From positions 1 through 64,000 of the forward strand of contig NZ_BLIG01000025.1 in the NCBI RefSeq assembly GCF_009811415.1: a stretch of DNA of 64,000 nucleotides. The letters are read 5' to 3'. Every line of letters begins with the position of its first letter. The stretch's first letter is position 1. Below, piece after piece: positions 44,568-53,128 of the stretch. The position numbers and the translations under genes were made by a program. The DNA comes from Alteromonas sp. KUL106 (lineage in GTDB: Bacteria > Pseudomonadota > Gammaproteobacteria > Enterobacterales > Alteromonadaceae). Below the pieces are notes generated by a model that was not told where the DNA came from, did not search any database, and saw nothing but the letters and a program-made list of their open reading frames with translations.

Positions 44568-46091
44568 TTAATGCAGGTTTATCACCTGCAAATAGGTGGT
44601 GCGTCTATCACCACTTCCCTCGGCGAGCAAATAGAAATACAGCTTACCTTCTGATATGTGAACGACGCCTTTTGAAAAGTTAGCAGAATGTTTAATACCG
44701 CTATACACTCTAGTAAATGCATTCGTCCCACCCTTAGCCTGTTCGACGTAAGGCTGTCCGTTTTCCAAGCCAATGATGTAAACATTGTCTGCTGACGTGT
44801 AAATATTGTTGGCGCCAACAAAATCTTCAGACGTAATAAACTCTTTGGATCCAACTGGCTTATAATGATGCAGATTAACTACAGTTTTATTTTCTTTGTC
44901 TTGAACGCGGCTAATGATATGAACGTCTCCATTATCTGTGATGGTCCAATCGAAACCACCCACAATGTGTACGCTGTCTTTTTTCTGTGTTTTAACCCAA
45001 TCTCCGGTTTCAATAACTAAAGCGGGAGATGCATCAATTAATGGAAGTTGAATGGTTTCGCCTTTGTAATTTTTCCAGTCAGATAAACCCAATGGATTGT
45101 CTGAATACATAAAGTACACGCCATTTTGATAGCGAAACTTGTCTTCCTCGTTATTTAGTCGTCGTTGAAAGGCAAACCCTAACGTATTATTAGCAAACTT
45201 CATGTTTCCGTAGTTGCTCCACGTGTAGGGTAATCCATCCTCTTTGACGTTAAGCTTGTTTATGCTCTTAAACGGTGACCAAATACCATTACCTATGTAT
45301 CGATTGAAAATACCTTTCCCGTCATGCGAAGTCCCCTGCCTAATATAGAAAAACAAGTCACCTTGACCATTTTGAAAAAACTTGGGGTAAGTGAGTTTGG
45401 AGAATGCAGCGTGGTTTTCTTCTCCCGTCATAGATATATGGTTATAGTCGCTATCACCTTCACTATGAACACTCGCGTCCTTTACAAATAGGTCAAGACT
45501 GAACGCATCGTCATTCACAGATGCTGCACCTGGCACACTGTATGAGTATCGAAAATAATCTTTCTCAAAACTACCGTTACCGCCTGTATCTGAGTGCTTG
45601 CTATAAGCATGCACATCGAACACTAAATGAATGGACTCATCTCTAGGACTTATTCCAACAGCAATGGTGTTGTGTGTTTCACCAATCCACCATCGACCGA
45701 CCAGACCTGTGTGCCTGTGAGGAAATTCTATATGCTTGAGTTGACCATTTTTAAGGTTTAGGCGCGATAACATCATGTGCCGGTTGTACTTTCCGCCTTT
45801 GTACCACGTCATAAAGACGTAGTGCTTGTAAGTTTTAATCGCATCGCCATGAGGAGATATGGCCGAACCATACTGGTAGTTATAGCCCCCTTCTTTGTTG
45901 AACACAGAGTTGAGTGACTCGTGTACATTGCCCATTTTTTTGCCGTCAAAAAATAACGCACTATCGGTGATTTTCACTTCTTTTTCTAGAAACACAGTTT
46001 GGCTAGGGGCTGATCTATCCTCACGCGTAGAAAGACACCCTTGAAGAATAAGTAAGACACTTATGATGCATATATAACTAGTTATTTTCAT
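44568..46091 (-). CDS. PL24-type ulvan lyase, lipoprotein
   Basis: A 507-residue lipoprotein (lipobox LQGC) with a BNR_4-type seven-bladed propeller: GDAIKTYKHYVFMTWYKGGKYNRHMMLSRLN, FPHRHTGLVGRWWIGETHNTIAVGISP, HLVFDVHAY, DYNHISMTGEENHAAFSKLTYPKFF and HIVGGFDWTITDNGDVHIISR. These closely recall the Alteromonas LOR_107 ulvan lyase of family PL24 (the related PL25 is the alternative). Such enzymes cleave ulvan by beta-elimination next to uronic acid, leaving an unsaturated uronate; conserved His and Arg residues serve catalysis. The gene begins one base after the upstream GH106 gene ends. Lipid anchoring would hold it at the outer membrane. Confidence 0.85.
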   Translation of the reverse strand: MKITSYICIISVLLILQGCLSTREDRSAPSQTVFLEKEVKITDSALFFDGKKMGNVHESLNSVFNKEGGYNYQYGSAISPHGDAIKTYKHYVFMTWYKGGKYNRHMMLSRLNLKNGQLKHIEFPHRHTGLVGRWWIGETHNTIAVGISPRDESIHLVFDVHAYSKHSDTGGNGSFEKDYFRYSYSVPGAASVNDDAFSLDLFVKDASVHSEGDSDYNHISMTGEENHAAFSKLTYPKFFQNGQGDLFFYIRQGTSHDGKGIFNRYIGNGIWSPFKSINKLNVKEDGLPYTWSNYGNMKFANNTLGFAFQRRLNNEEDKFRYQNGVYFMYSDNPLGLSDWKNYKGETIQLPLIDASPALVIETGDWVKTQKKDSVHIVGGFDWTITDNGDVHIISRVQDKENKTVVNLHHYKPVGSKEFITSEDFVGANNIYTSADNVYIIGLENGQPYVEQAKGGTNAFTRVYSGIKHSANFSKGVVHISEGKLYFYLLAEGSGDRRTTYLQVINLH

Positions 46092-46092
46092 T

Positions 46093-49000
46093 CTACAGTT
46101 TTGTCTTCTTTATCGGTTTTAGCAGCACTGGACCAATTAACCCCGAGCGCTGAAGCTCAGTTGTCTCGGTTATTCTGGTCTCAAAGGTGATTTGCGTATT
46201 GAATGCTTTAGGCTCAATTGAGTCAGGAAACGCCTCGGGAAACGTTAAATCACCCACGAGTCTGTTTAACCAGGTTGTTGCAACTTCGACTTTTATTTCG
46301 TTGTCGCCTACACGCAGCGCCTTAGTTATATCGGCGGTGAGTGGCCTACTCCATAGTTCTGCAAAACTCTGTCCGTTAACGAATAACCGCGCTATTACCC
46401 CTACCTCGCCCAAATCAATAAACCAACGCAAATCCTCATTCAATTGCTCGCTATTCATGGTGATCGTAGTTTGATAGATAACTTCACCAGAATAATGCTG
46501 TAGCGCAGTTGGCGAGAGTTCTGTCAGTGAGGTTAAACGCTCCAACATTAGCGATGTATCTACATCTCGCTTATCCTCAAAATACACATTCCATGGGCCT
46601 GTAACCTCTAAAGCAGAGGGTATAGAGCTTATTGACACGTCTTTGACTGAGCCATCTGAAAAGGTTACTTCGTATTCGCCATTTTGGGGTGATGTGAAAA
46701 TAAGCGCGCCATCGGCGTCGATAGTGCTGTCTACCCATACAGATGCTGGAACACTGTCAGCAATATCAGAAGTGGTTTTTGATTTGATGCTTCTTACCTT
46801 TTTATTTTTGAGATTGCTCTGGCGCTTTGCACTTTCCTCTTTTTCAAAAACGACAAACGCCGAACCTAGCCCGTGAAGGAACAAGGGTACTGTTATTTTA
46901 TGTTCCTCGGATGTGTACCGTGAAATCTTCACAATTTCACCCGTTATTGGATCCCATAGTTGAGGGGTCACATTTGGGTTATGCAAGCGGAAACTTGGAG
47001 AAATCTCTTGCGGCTCGTCCGATTGATTCGCCACAAAGTAAATATCATGGGTTTTACTACGTCGATGACTCCAAATCACGGTCTCAGGTAAATTTCCCAC
47101 ATCTGGCGGAGAACCTACCTTTGCTAAGATATGCTTTAATTCCGTCTGCTGAGAATTTTGGTAAAAGACATTCCCCAAACCATAGTGTCTGTGCGTAATA
47201 TCGACGCCGTTTATATCCTGCCACAATAGATTTGAATAGTGCTGCACTTCAGTATCTGCATGTGTAAAATTCTCTAGGCTTGGTGAACTGCTTGGTTTAG
47301 GTCCGTATATGCTGCCTCCAGCTTCAACGAGCTCTGAAATTTTCTTCAACAACTCAGGACGTATAGTGCTCACGTCAGGAAGTACAAGCAGCTTATAAAC
47401 ACTACCGTTAGGTAACTCGAACTGGCCATTTTTAACGCTGAGCTTGTTTAGAATAATTTCAGCGTTGATGAAATCATAGCTATAACCAGATGGGACTCCT
47501 GGCTCAATGGCGCCAGTCATTTTCGGTGCATCTTCACCAATAAAATACAGGATATCTGCAACATACTGTCCTTGCTGCAACATATAATTTGAACGTTTAA
47601 CATAGTCTAGCCAGCTTCCCATGTAGCTGAACCAAGTATTGTTTCGATTAAATTCTGAACCAAACCATGCGTTCACGCCCGGTTTTTTATCCTCGTATGC
47701 TTGCTGAATGTAGACATGCAAAAGCGTGTGGTTTACACCTTCGACAAACGACCAATCGCCTCGTTTTTTAAAACTCCATGGGTGGTTTTTAAACGATTCA
47801 CTTCTTCCAGAGGTAAAGGACTCAGACATGACCGTTCTATGCCCGTAAATGTGAGCGGCTGACGAAGCGGCTTTAAGTTCTATAGCGCCCAGATTGCCAG
47901 AAGCCCAAAATTCGCCACTTACAATATCGGCTTGCCCACCGTATTGCAGAAATTCGCCGGGAAAGCCCCAATGTCCATAATTCTCCAGCCATAATTTCAA
48001 GCCATGCTCGTGCGCCCGTTCTCTCAAGCCAGCAGCATAAGCATACGCCACCTTATCAGCAACTAAGCGTCTGACATCCCATAAAAACCTCTCGCTCTGA
48101 TCTGCGCTGTTAACAATTCTTCCACTGTAAACAGGTAAAAACGGGGTTGGATCGTAGCCGTATTGATGCTTAAACTGCTGCTTGAAGTCATCTGTCCAGT
48201 TTTGCGCCCCTTTTTCATAACTATCAACCACGACATACTTGAGCGCAGTTCGCTTTTCGGGTGGCAAAGCGCTTAGTATTTTTCCAACGTAAGCGTCGAA
48301 ATGGTACTGCGCAAGTTGCTTATTGAGCTTGTCTACTTCAGGACCTCTTGCTGAACTACTCGAAGGTCCATTAGTCGCCCCCGTGGGACGCATAAAGTAG
48401 TGAACAATTGTCCAATTACCCTCGGGCGCCTCCCAGTTAAGCTTTTTACCGTCAAAGAACTTTGTTACATCAATAACATCATCGGCTTCAATGGCTAATT
48501 CTGCATTCTTATTAGGCTCCGGCTTTTCCCATACATAGCTATCATGTTTGGGCTGAGGCGTTGGATGAACCTTGGCTAGCTTTTTTTCAACAAAGCGTTC
48601 TAACGTATACTGACCGCTTAACTTTATCTCTTTCAAACCCGGAGACAGCTCAGCAGGGGCTCTTCCGCTCTTTATGTTACTAATTAAAATCCGAAACTCT
48701 GTTGATTCTACTTCTGCAAAAGAAACAGCTATTGGCGCATCGTGTTCAGGTCCAAGCTCCGGCCTGGAAGGTGGTCGCTGCATCGAGAACGTCGTGAGTG
48801 TCTCGAATTCGCCGTTTCTATTCATGTACTGTAAGTCAACTTCAGCTGAAAAGGCGTGTTCTGGATAAATTAAAAGCGACCTTACAACCTGACGTTTTTC
48901 ATGACTTATATCTATTTGCAGTCTGCTGTGCTTGTCTAGCGCATGTTGGGGAAATGACCAGGATGAACTCAAATCATCATCAACAAGCACTGATACATCA

Positions 49001-49686
49001 GTAGGTATACTTCTCTCTTCTGAAGATAAAGTCGCCGCTGTTGCTAGAAAGCCTTTTCTCTTGTGCGACATGAGTTCAGCTTCTGGCGTCTTAAATGCTA
49101 TTAAACTTACTGTCTGGTGAAACCCTTCAGGAGTAGTTAACTCAAGCGGTTTGTTATTTATGTCACTAAACTGATATTCATTGCTGTCTAGATAACGCAT
49201 CGATTTTTCGGGGGCTATCCAAGGCCCTCCAGACTGACTCCAGCCCGGTGAATTAAAGATCCCAACATCAATATTGTACTCAGCGGCTTTTTCGATAGCG
49301 AAATAAAGATGCTCCCACCACACATCGCTCAATGCTCTGGTTTTTCCATATTTTCCATTGCTTGGATTTAGATGGATAATGCCGATTAACGCAGTACCAA
49401 TTCCCGCTTTTTGCATCGCGGCTAAGTCGTTTTCAATACCACTTTTGGTTATGTGATCATTTACCCAATACCAATATACCCATGGCTTCACTGCATCAGG
49501 AGGGCTCATAAAATTCTGAACTAACTCCTTGGCATCAGCATCGTAGAACTCTTCAGGCATCGGCGCATCGGGTATGTGAATCGACTTTGTTTCAGTCTGG
49601 GTTTTGTGTGCCCAAGCTAGCAGAGGTGTTCCCAAAGCTAGAGTTACCAAGAGCAGATTAGCAGACTTAAAAATAAATCTAATCAT
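46093..49686 (-). CDS. GH106 alpha-L-rhamnosidase (1)
   Basis: A 1197-residue secreted enzyme with a signal peptide (LLLVTLALGTPLLAWA). The GH106 opening is clear: FMSPPDAVKPWVYWYWVNDHITKSGIENDLAAMQKAGIG, then GWSQSGGPWI, VVDSYEKGAQNWTDDF, LWLENYGHWGFPGEFLQYGGQ (putative catalytic Glu), SESFTSGRSESF and a C-terminal jelly-roll (LRWFIDLGEVGVIARLFVNGQ). GH106 enzymes release alpha-L-rhamnose from complex polysaccharides. It overlaps the upstream GH106 gene by eight bases and is directly followed by the lyase gene, so it is part of a tight operon. The two GH106 enzymes are diverged, suggesting different rhamnose environments (sulfated or not). Confidence 0.88.
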   Translation of the reverse strand: MIRFIFKSANLLLVTLALGTPLLAWAHKTQTETKSIHIPDAPMPEEFYDADAKELVQNFMSPPDAVKPWVYWYWVNDHITKSGIENDLAAMQKAGIGTALIGIIHLNPSNGKYGKTRALSDVWWEHLYFAIEKAAEYNIDVGIFNSPGWSQSGGPWIAPEKSMRYLDSNEYQFSDINNKPLELTTPEGFHQTVSLIAFKTPEAELMSHKRKGFLATAATLSSEERSIPTDVSVLVDDDLSSSWSFPQHALDKHSRLQIDISHEKRQVVRSLLIYPEHAFSAEVDLQYMNRNGEFETLTTFSMQRPPSRPELGPEHDAPIAVSFAEVESTEFRILISNIKSGRAPAELSPGLKEIKLSGQYTLERFVEKKLAKVHPTPQPKHDSYVWEKPEPNKNAELAIEADDVIDVTKFFDGKKLNWEAPEGNWTIVHYFMRPTGATNGPSSSSARGPEVDKLNKQLAQYHFDAYVGKILSALPPEKRTALKYVVVDSYEKGAQNWTDDFKQQFKHQYGYDPTPFLPVYSGRIVNSADQSERFLWDVRRLVADKVAYAYAAGLRERAHEHGLKLWLENYGHWGFPGEFLQYGGQADIVSGEFWASGNLGAIELKAASSAAHIYGHRTVMSESFTSGRSESFKNHPWSFKKRGDWSFVEGVNHTLLHVYIQQAYEDKKPGVNAWFGSEFNRNNTWFSYMGSWLDYVKRSNYMLQQGQYVADILYFIGEDAPKMTGAIEPGVPSGYSYDFINAEIILNKLSVKNGQFELPNGSVYKLLVLPDVSTIRPELLKKISELVEAGGSIYGPKPSSSPSLENFTHADTEVQHYSNLLWQDINGVDITHRHYGLGNVFYQNSQQTELKHILAKVGSPPDVGNLPETVIWSHRRSKTHDIYFVANQSDEPQEISPSFRLHNPNVTPQLWDPITGEIVKISRYTSEEHKITVPLFLHGLGSAFVVFEKEESAKRQSNLKNKKVRSIKSKTTSDIADSVPASVWVDSTIDADGALIFTSPQNGEYEVTFSDGSVKDVSISSIPSALEVTGPWNVYFEDKRDVDTSLMLERLTSLTELSPTALQHYSGEVIYQTTITMNSEQLNEDLRWFIDLGEVGVIARLFVNGQSFAELWSRPLTADITKALRVGDNEIKVEVATTWLNRLVGDLTFPEAFPDSIEPKAFNTQITFETRITETTELQRSGLIGPVLLKPIKKTKL

Positions 49687-52600
49687 GCTCTGATCTACTT
49701 CCTTTTTGAATGGTGTAGAGGGTCACAGGGCCTATAAGCCCTGAGGGCTGAAGATTCTTAGGCTGCTTTTCAAAAAAGTTATACCCTGTAAAAGTAACGC
49801 GTTCACTAGGCGGAGGGGGAGTATTTTCAGTAATCCACGGAACCGTATCTCCCGTCATTGAATAGCCGCTGGTGTCTGGAAGCGCTTCATCACCTATTAA
49901 ACGATTAACCCACGTGTTTGTGATGCTCACTTCAAGTTCATTGTGTCCCGCTTTTACATAATCTTGAATATTTAGAACGAAGGGGGGCTTCCACAGCGTG
50001 GCGATAGACTTACCGTTTAAAGAAACCTCAGCAATTTGCTGAACGTCTCCAAGGCTAAGGTAGAGCGGCTGCGATTGATTTATAAGCGCTTTATCGATAA
50101 CAAGTGTGTTTTTGTACACCGCCTTACCGGAATAATGTTTAATACCCGATACATCACTCGTCGTCCAATCAATGAGATTTTCAAAACGGACATCACCTGG
50201 ACCAGCCCATTTCTGATCAAAATGAACTTTCCAAGGGGAGTCAAACTTGCTCAATATGTTATGCTTATTTGCATAAGTATCGACTAGCAGTTGATTCCTT
50301 GAACCGTCGTAAGGTGGTTGTTCGTCATCTCTTCTTATCAAAACGAAACGCGATCCAAAAGGTTCCAGTGGGATTGTTGTCACAAGACGCGTTTCATTGC
50401 GAACAAAATCTGTTATTTTCTCTATAGTTCCATCATCAGCATGCCAAATTTCTGGTACGCCATCACCTTCTCTAATATCTATTTCAACAGACTTAAATGA
50501 TGGTTCGTCATTATAAAAATAATAGAGATCGTTGTTATCTATTCGGCGATGTGCAAATGCATGCGCAGGCTTGCCATCAATAAACAGATCGGGCTCATAA
50601 CCCAATACTTTTATTGTTCCTTCGAGATCGTAAGTACTTATTATGCCTTGCCCGTAGTGCAATACCTTACGATCATTTGAAGAAGGCTTGCCCCATAGTT
50701 CATTAACAATTGCGTCAAACTCGTGTTTTTCCGGCCACTCACTGAAACCAATGACTTTTTCGGGCCTATCGCCAATAACAGTGGCGCCATCTGACACCAA
50801 CTCTTGTATTTTACGCAGCGTCTTTAGGTGTAAGTACTGAGTTTTATAAAGATGTAATGCCCGATATCGCGTGCCCTCCGGTAACACTAAGTGGCCATTT
50901 TCTACTCGTATTCGGTTAATTAGAACGTCTGTATTGACATAATCGTACCCAAATCCATCTGGTACTGATGTATTGTTTGCGTTAGCCACGCGTAAAGGAG
51001 CGATATCTCCCAAATGCACAAGAAAATCAGCATCTGGGACACCTTGCTGCAGCAAGTAAGACCCCCTAGCTAAATATTTGAACCATTCAGCACCACCATT
51101 ACTCCACCACGTTTGTGTTCTATCTATATGGGAGCCAATGGAGTCCATTGTCATGCCTGGTTTTACATGATTATTGGGTTGATGAGCAAAACGGTGAAAC
51201 ATAGTTTCATTAATGCCCCTAGCCCACATTTCATCGCCGTAGTGTTTATAAAAATAGGGATGGCCGTACCAATTGACCGTTCTTATAGAGGTAAAGGATT
51301 CTGCTGAAACTACTTTCTTTCCATAGACGTGTGCTGACGAAATAGCCGCCATCACTCTGCCGTTGTACTCTTGATCTCTTACCCAAAACTCTCCCATTAA
51401 CCGATCTGCCTTTCCACCTGCAGCTAACTCGTCGAAAGGTCCCCAGCCGTAAGGCTCTATATAAGATTCGAGGCCATGTTTATTTGAAAGCTTGGTGAAT
51501 TCGCCAAAATAGTTTTCTACCATTAAATCAGAAAGATGCTGCCGAAATTCTTGAAGTACAGCACCCGTATGCGCGGGCGATTCAATAACCCGCCCTGTAA
51601 GTAAAGGTAACCATGGGATAAAGTCATATCCAAATTTATCTTCAAAGCTTTTTTCTATTCCTCTTGTCCAGTTCTGGCCTCCGACTTCATAACTGTCTAT
51701 TTCTGTGGTTTTCAGTGACTTAATTCCTTGTTCATTCACCTTTTTGACCAGCTTACCTACGTAATTATCGAAGTGATGCTCCAGGGCATTAGGATCGAAC
51801 TTGTCGACTTCTAATCCCTCGCCCTCAATTGTCGCCGGTACATTAAAGGCACCTGTGCTGGTATAACCAAATCGTAAAATTCGCCAGTCTCCGTCGGGTA
51901 TTGCTATTCCCTCTGGGGGCATAATTCCGCGATGTAAAACGAGAATATCTCTTGATGCGACTATTGCAGCTTCTGCAATAGTGGGCGTCATACTCAGCTT
52001 CCCACGTTCCATGGAATTCATGGATAGCCAATCATTTATCCTTGGTACTGACCACAAGTCAAAACGCTTTATTGTTATAGGTTTAGTAAACGAAATTCTG
52101 AAATATTTGGCTGTAAATCCATCTTGGCTTTCATCAACAAGTTGCGGACTAAACGCCCACATTCTCGCACCAGTTCTAGGCCGACGTAGGTTTTCAACTA
52201 CCGTTTTAAAGTTAATACCGTCATTTGAAATATGTAGTGCGGCATCCCCATGCCGATCAGGTGTTTCTATTTGCAAACTTCTCAGCGTAGCAACATCATC
52301 AAGCTCGACTTGCACCCAATATTCATCGTTTTCATTTTTCTCGAAAATAAATTCTGTATCCCAGTCGCTGTCTGACAAAACTTCAGCATTTAATGTCGAA
52401 TCTGATGAACTTATTCTCCCTATCGAAAATAAATTGTGAGTAGAATACTCATCTTGAGGGATAGCAATTACTGCAATATCCTTATAAAGCCCTTCCGCGA
52501 AACCCGGTTTTGAAGGTATAAGTGTATTTCCGCCAGAAACAGATTGCTCAGACCACGTTATCCTCTTCATTGATTGCTCTGGCGTAACCCATGGTCCACC

Positions 52601-53005
52601 ACTCGATGTCCATCCGTCAGCGTTATGAATGCCGAACTCAATATTGTGCTTATCTGCCTGTGCCGCGGCGTGGACAAGGTGATCATAAAACTCTTCAGTA
52701 CCGAATCTAACCGGCCCACGAGAAGAATAAGGCCAGTTACGTCGATGTACGTGAAAAAATATAGCACCACCGATGCCGGCTTCTGCGAGTGCTTTGAAAT
52801 CCTCAGAAAAGCCCTCTTTTGTCAAATTACCGTTCATGGCGTGCATCCACGTTTTGGGCAGATACTCATTCTCAGGTTGCATAAACGCATGAGTCGACAG
52901 TGTGTCGCCAATTGCACTTACAGAATATAAAACGCTGATTAAGAGAACGTTCGGGAAAAAATACCTAGCAGACACTAACAACTTATTAATTAAGTTTTGA
53001 TTCAT
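49679..53005 (-). CDS. GH106 alpha-L-rhamnosidase (2)
   Basis: A 1108-residue secreted enzyme (signal FFPNVLLISVLYSVSAIG). Domain order as in its neighbour: FMQPENEYLPKTWMHAMNGNLTKEGFSEDFKALAEAGIG, GWTSSGGPWVTPEQS, TTEIDSYEVGGQNWTRG, LESYIEPYGWGPFDELAAGGKADR, SAESFTSIRTVNW and a C-terminal jelly-roll with LGDVQQIAEVSLNGKSIATLW. It is first in the minus-strand operon and 123 bases from the divergent lyase-like gene. No Shine-Dalgarno sequence is obvious before the ATG, and an 18-base imperfect palindrome lies 13-30 bases upstream, so control may act near the start. Activity on sulfated rhamno-oligomers is inferred by context. Confidence 0.88.
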   Translation of the reverse strand: MNQNLINKLLVSARYFFPNVLLISVLYSVSAIGDTLSTHAFMQPENEYLPKTWMHAMNGNLTKEGFSEDFKALAEAGIGGAIFFHVHRRNWPYSSRGPVRFGTEEFYDHLVHAAAQADKHNIEFGIHNADGWTSSGGPWVTPEQSMKRITWSEQSVSGGNTLIPSKPGFAEGLYKDIAVIAIPQDEYSTHNLFSIGRISSSDSTLNAEVLSDSDWDTEFIFEKNENDEYWVQVELDDVATLRSLQIETPDRHGDAALHISNDGINFKTVVENLRRPRTGARMWAFSPQLVDESQDGFTAKYFRISFTKPITIKRFDLWSVPRINDWLSMNSMERGKLSMTPTIAEAAIVASRDILVLHRGIMPPEGIAIPDGDWRILRFGYTSTGAFNVPATIEGEGLEVDKFDPNALEHHFDNYVGKLVKKVNEQGIKSLKTTEIDSYEVGGQNWTRGIEKSFEDKFGYDFIPWLPLLTGRVIESPAHTGAVLQEFRQHLSDLMVENYFGEFTKLSNKHGLESYIEPYGWGPFDELAAGGKADRLMGEFWVRDQEYNGRVMAAISSAHVYGKKVVSAESFTSIRTVNWYGHPYFYKHYGDEMWARGINETMFHRFAHQPNNHVKPGMTMDSIGSHIDRTQTWWSNGGAEWFKYLARGSYLLQQGVPDADFLVHLGDIAPLRVANANNTSVPDGFGYDYVNTDVLINRIRVENGHLVLPEGTRYRALHLYKTQYLHLKTLRKIQELVSDGATVIGDRPEKVIGFSEWPEKHEFDAIVNELWGKPSSNDRKVLHYGQGIISTYDLEGTIKVLGYEPDLFIDGKPAHAFAHRRIDNNDLYYFYNDEPSFKSVEIDIREGDGVPEIWHADDGTIEKITDFVRNETRLVTTIPLEPFGSRFVLIRRDDEQPPYDGSRNQLLVDTYANKHNILSKFDSPWKVHFDQKWAGPGDVRFENLIDWTTSDVSGIKHYSGKAVYKNTLVIDKALINQSQPLYLSLGDVQQIAEVSLNGKSIATLWKPPFVLNIQDYVKAGHNELEVSITNTWVNRLIGDEALPDTSGYSMTGDTVPWITENTPPPPSERVTFTGYNFFEKQPKNLQPSGLIGPVTLYTIQKGSRSEHD

Positions 53006-53128
53006 ATTGATTATTTTTGTAACATTGTGATTACATATGACCGAATATACACGACCTCGATTAACTTTGAAAGAAGGGTCGATTCTTAATCTATTGGCAG
53101 CTCTATAAGTAATGAGAATGATGACACG
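53006..53128. promoter_or_regulatory. Divergent promoter region of the degradative core
   Basis: A 123-base region between the two main operons. TGTAA (53018-53022) and TTACA (53031-53035) form an inverted repeat spanning 18 bases, similar in arms to TGTAAT/ATTACA in the xylR-xylB region (10280-10301). Shared control of both operons from this site is an inference. Confidence 0.45.
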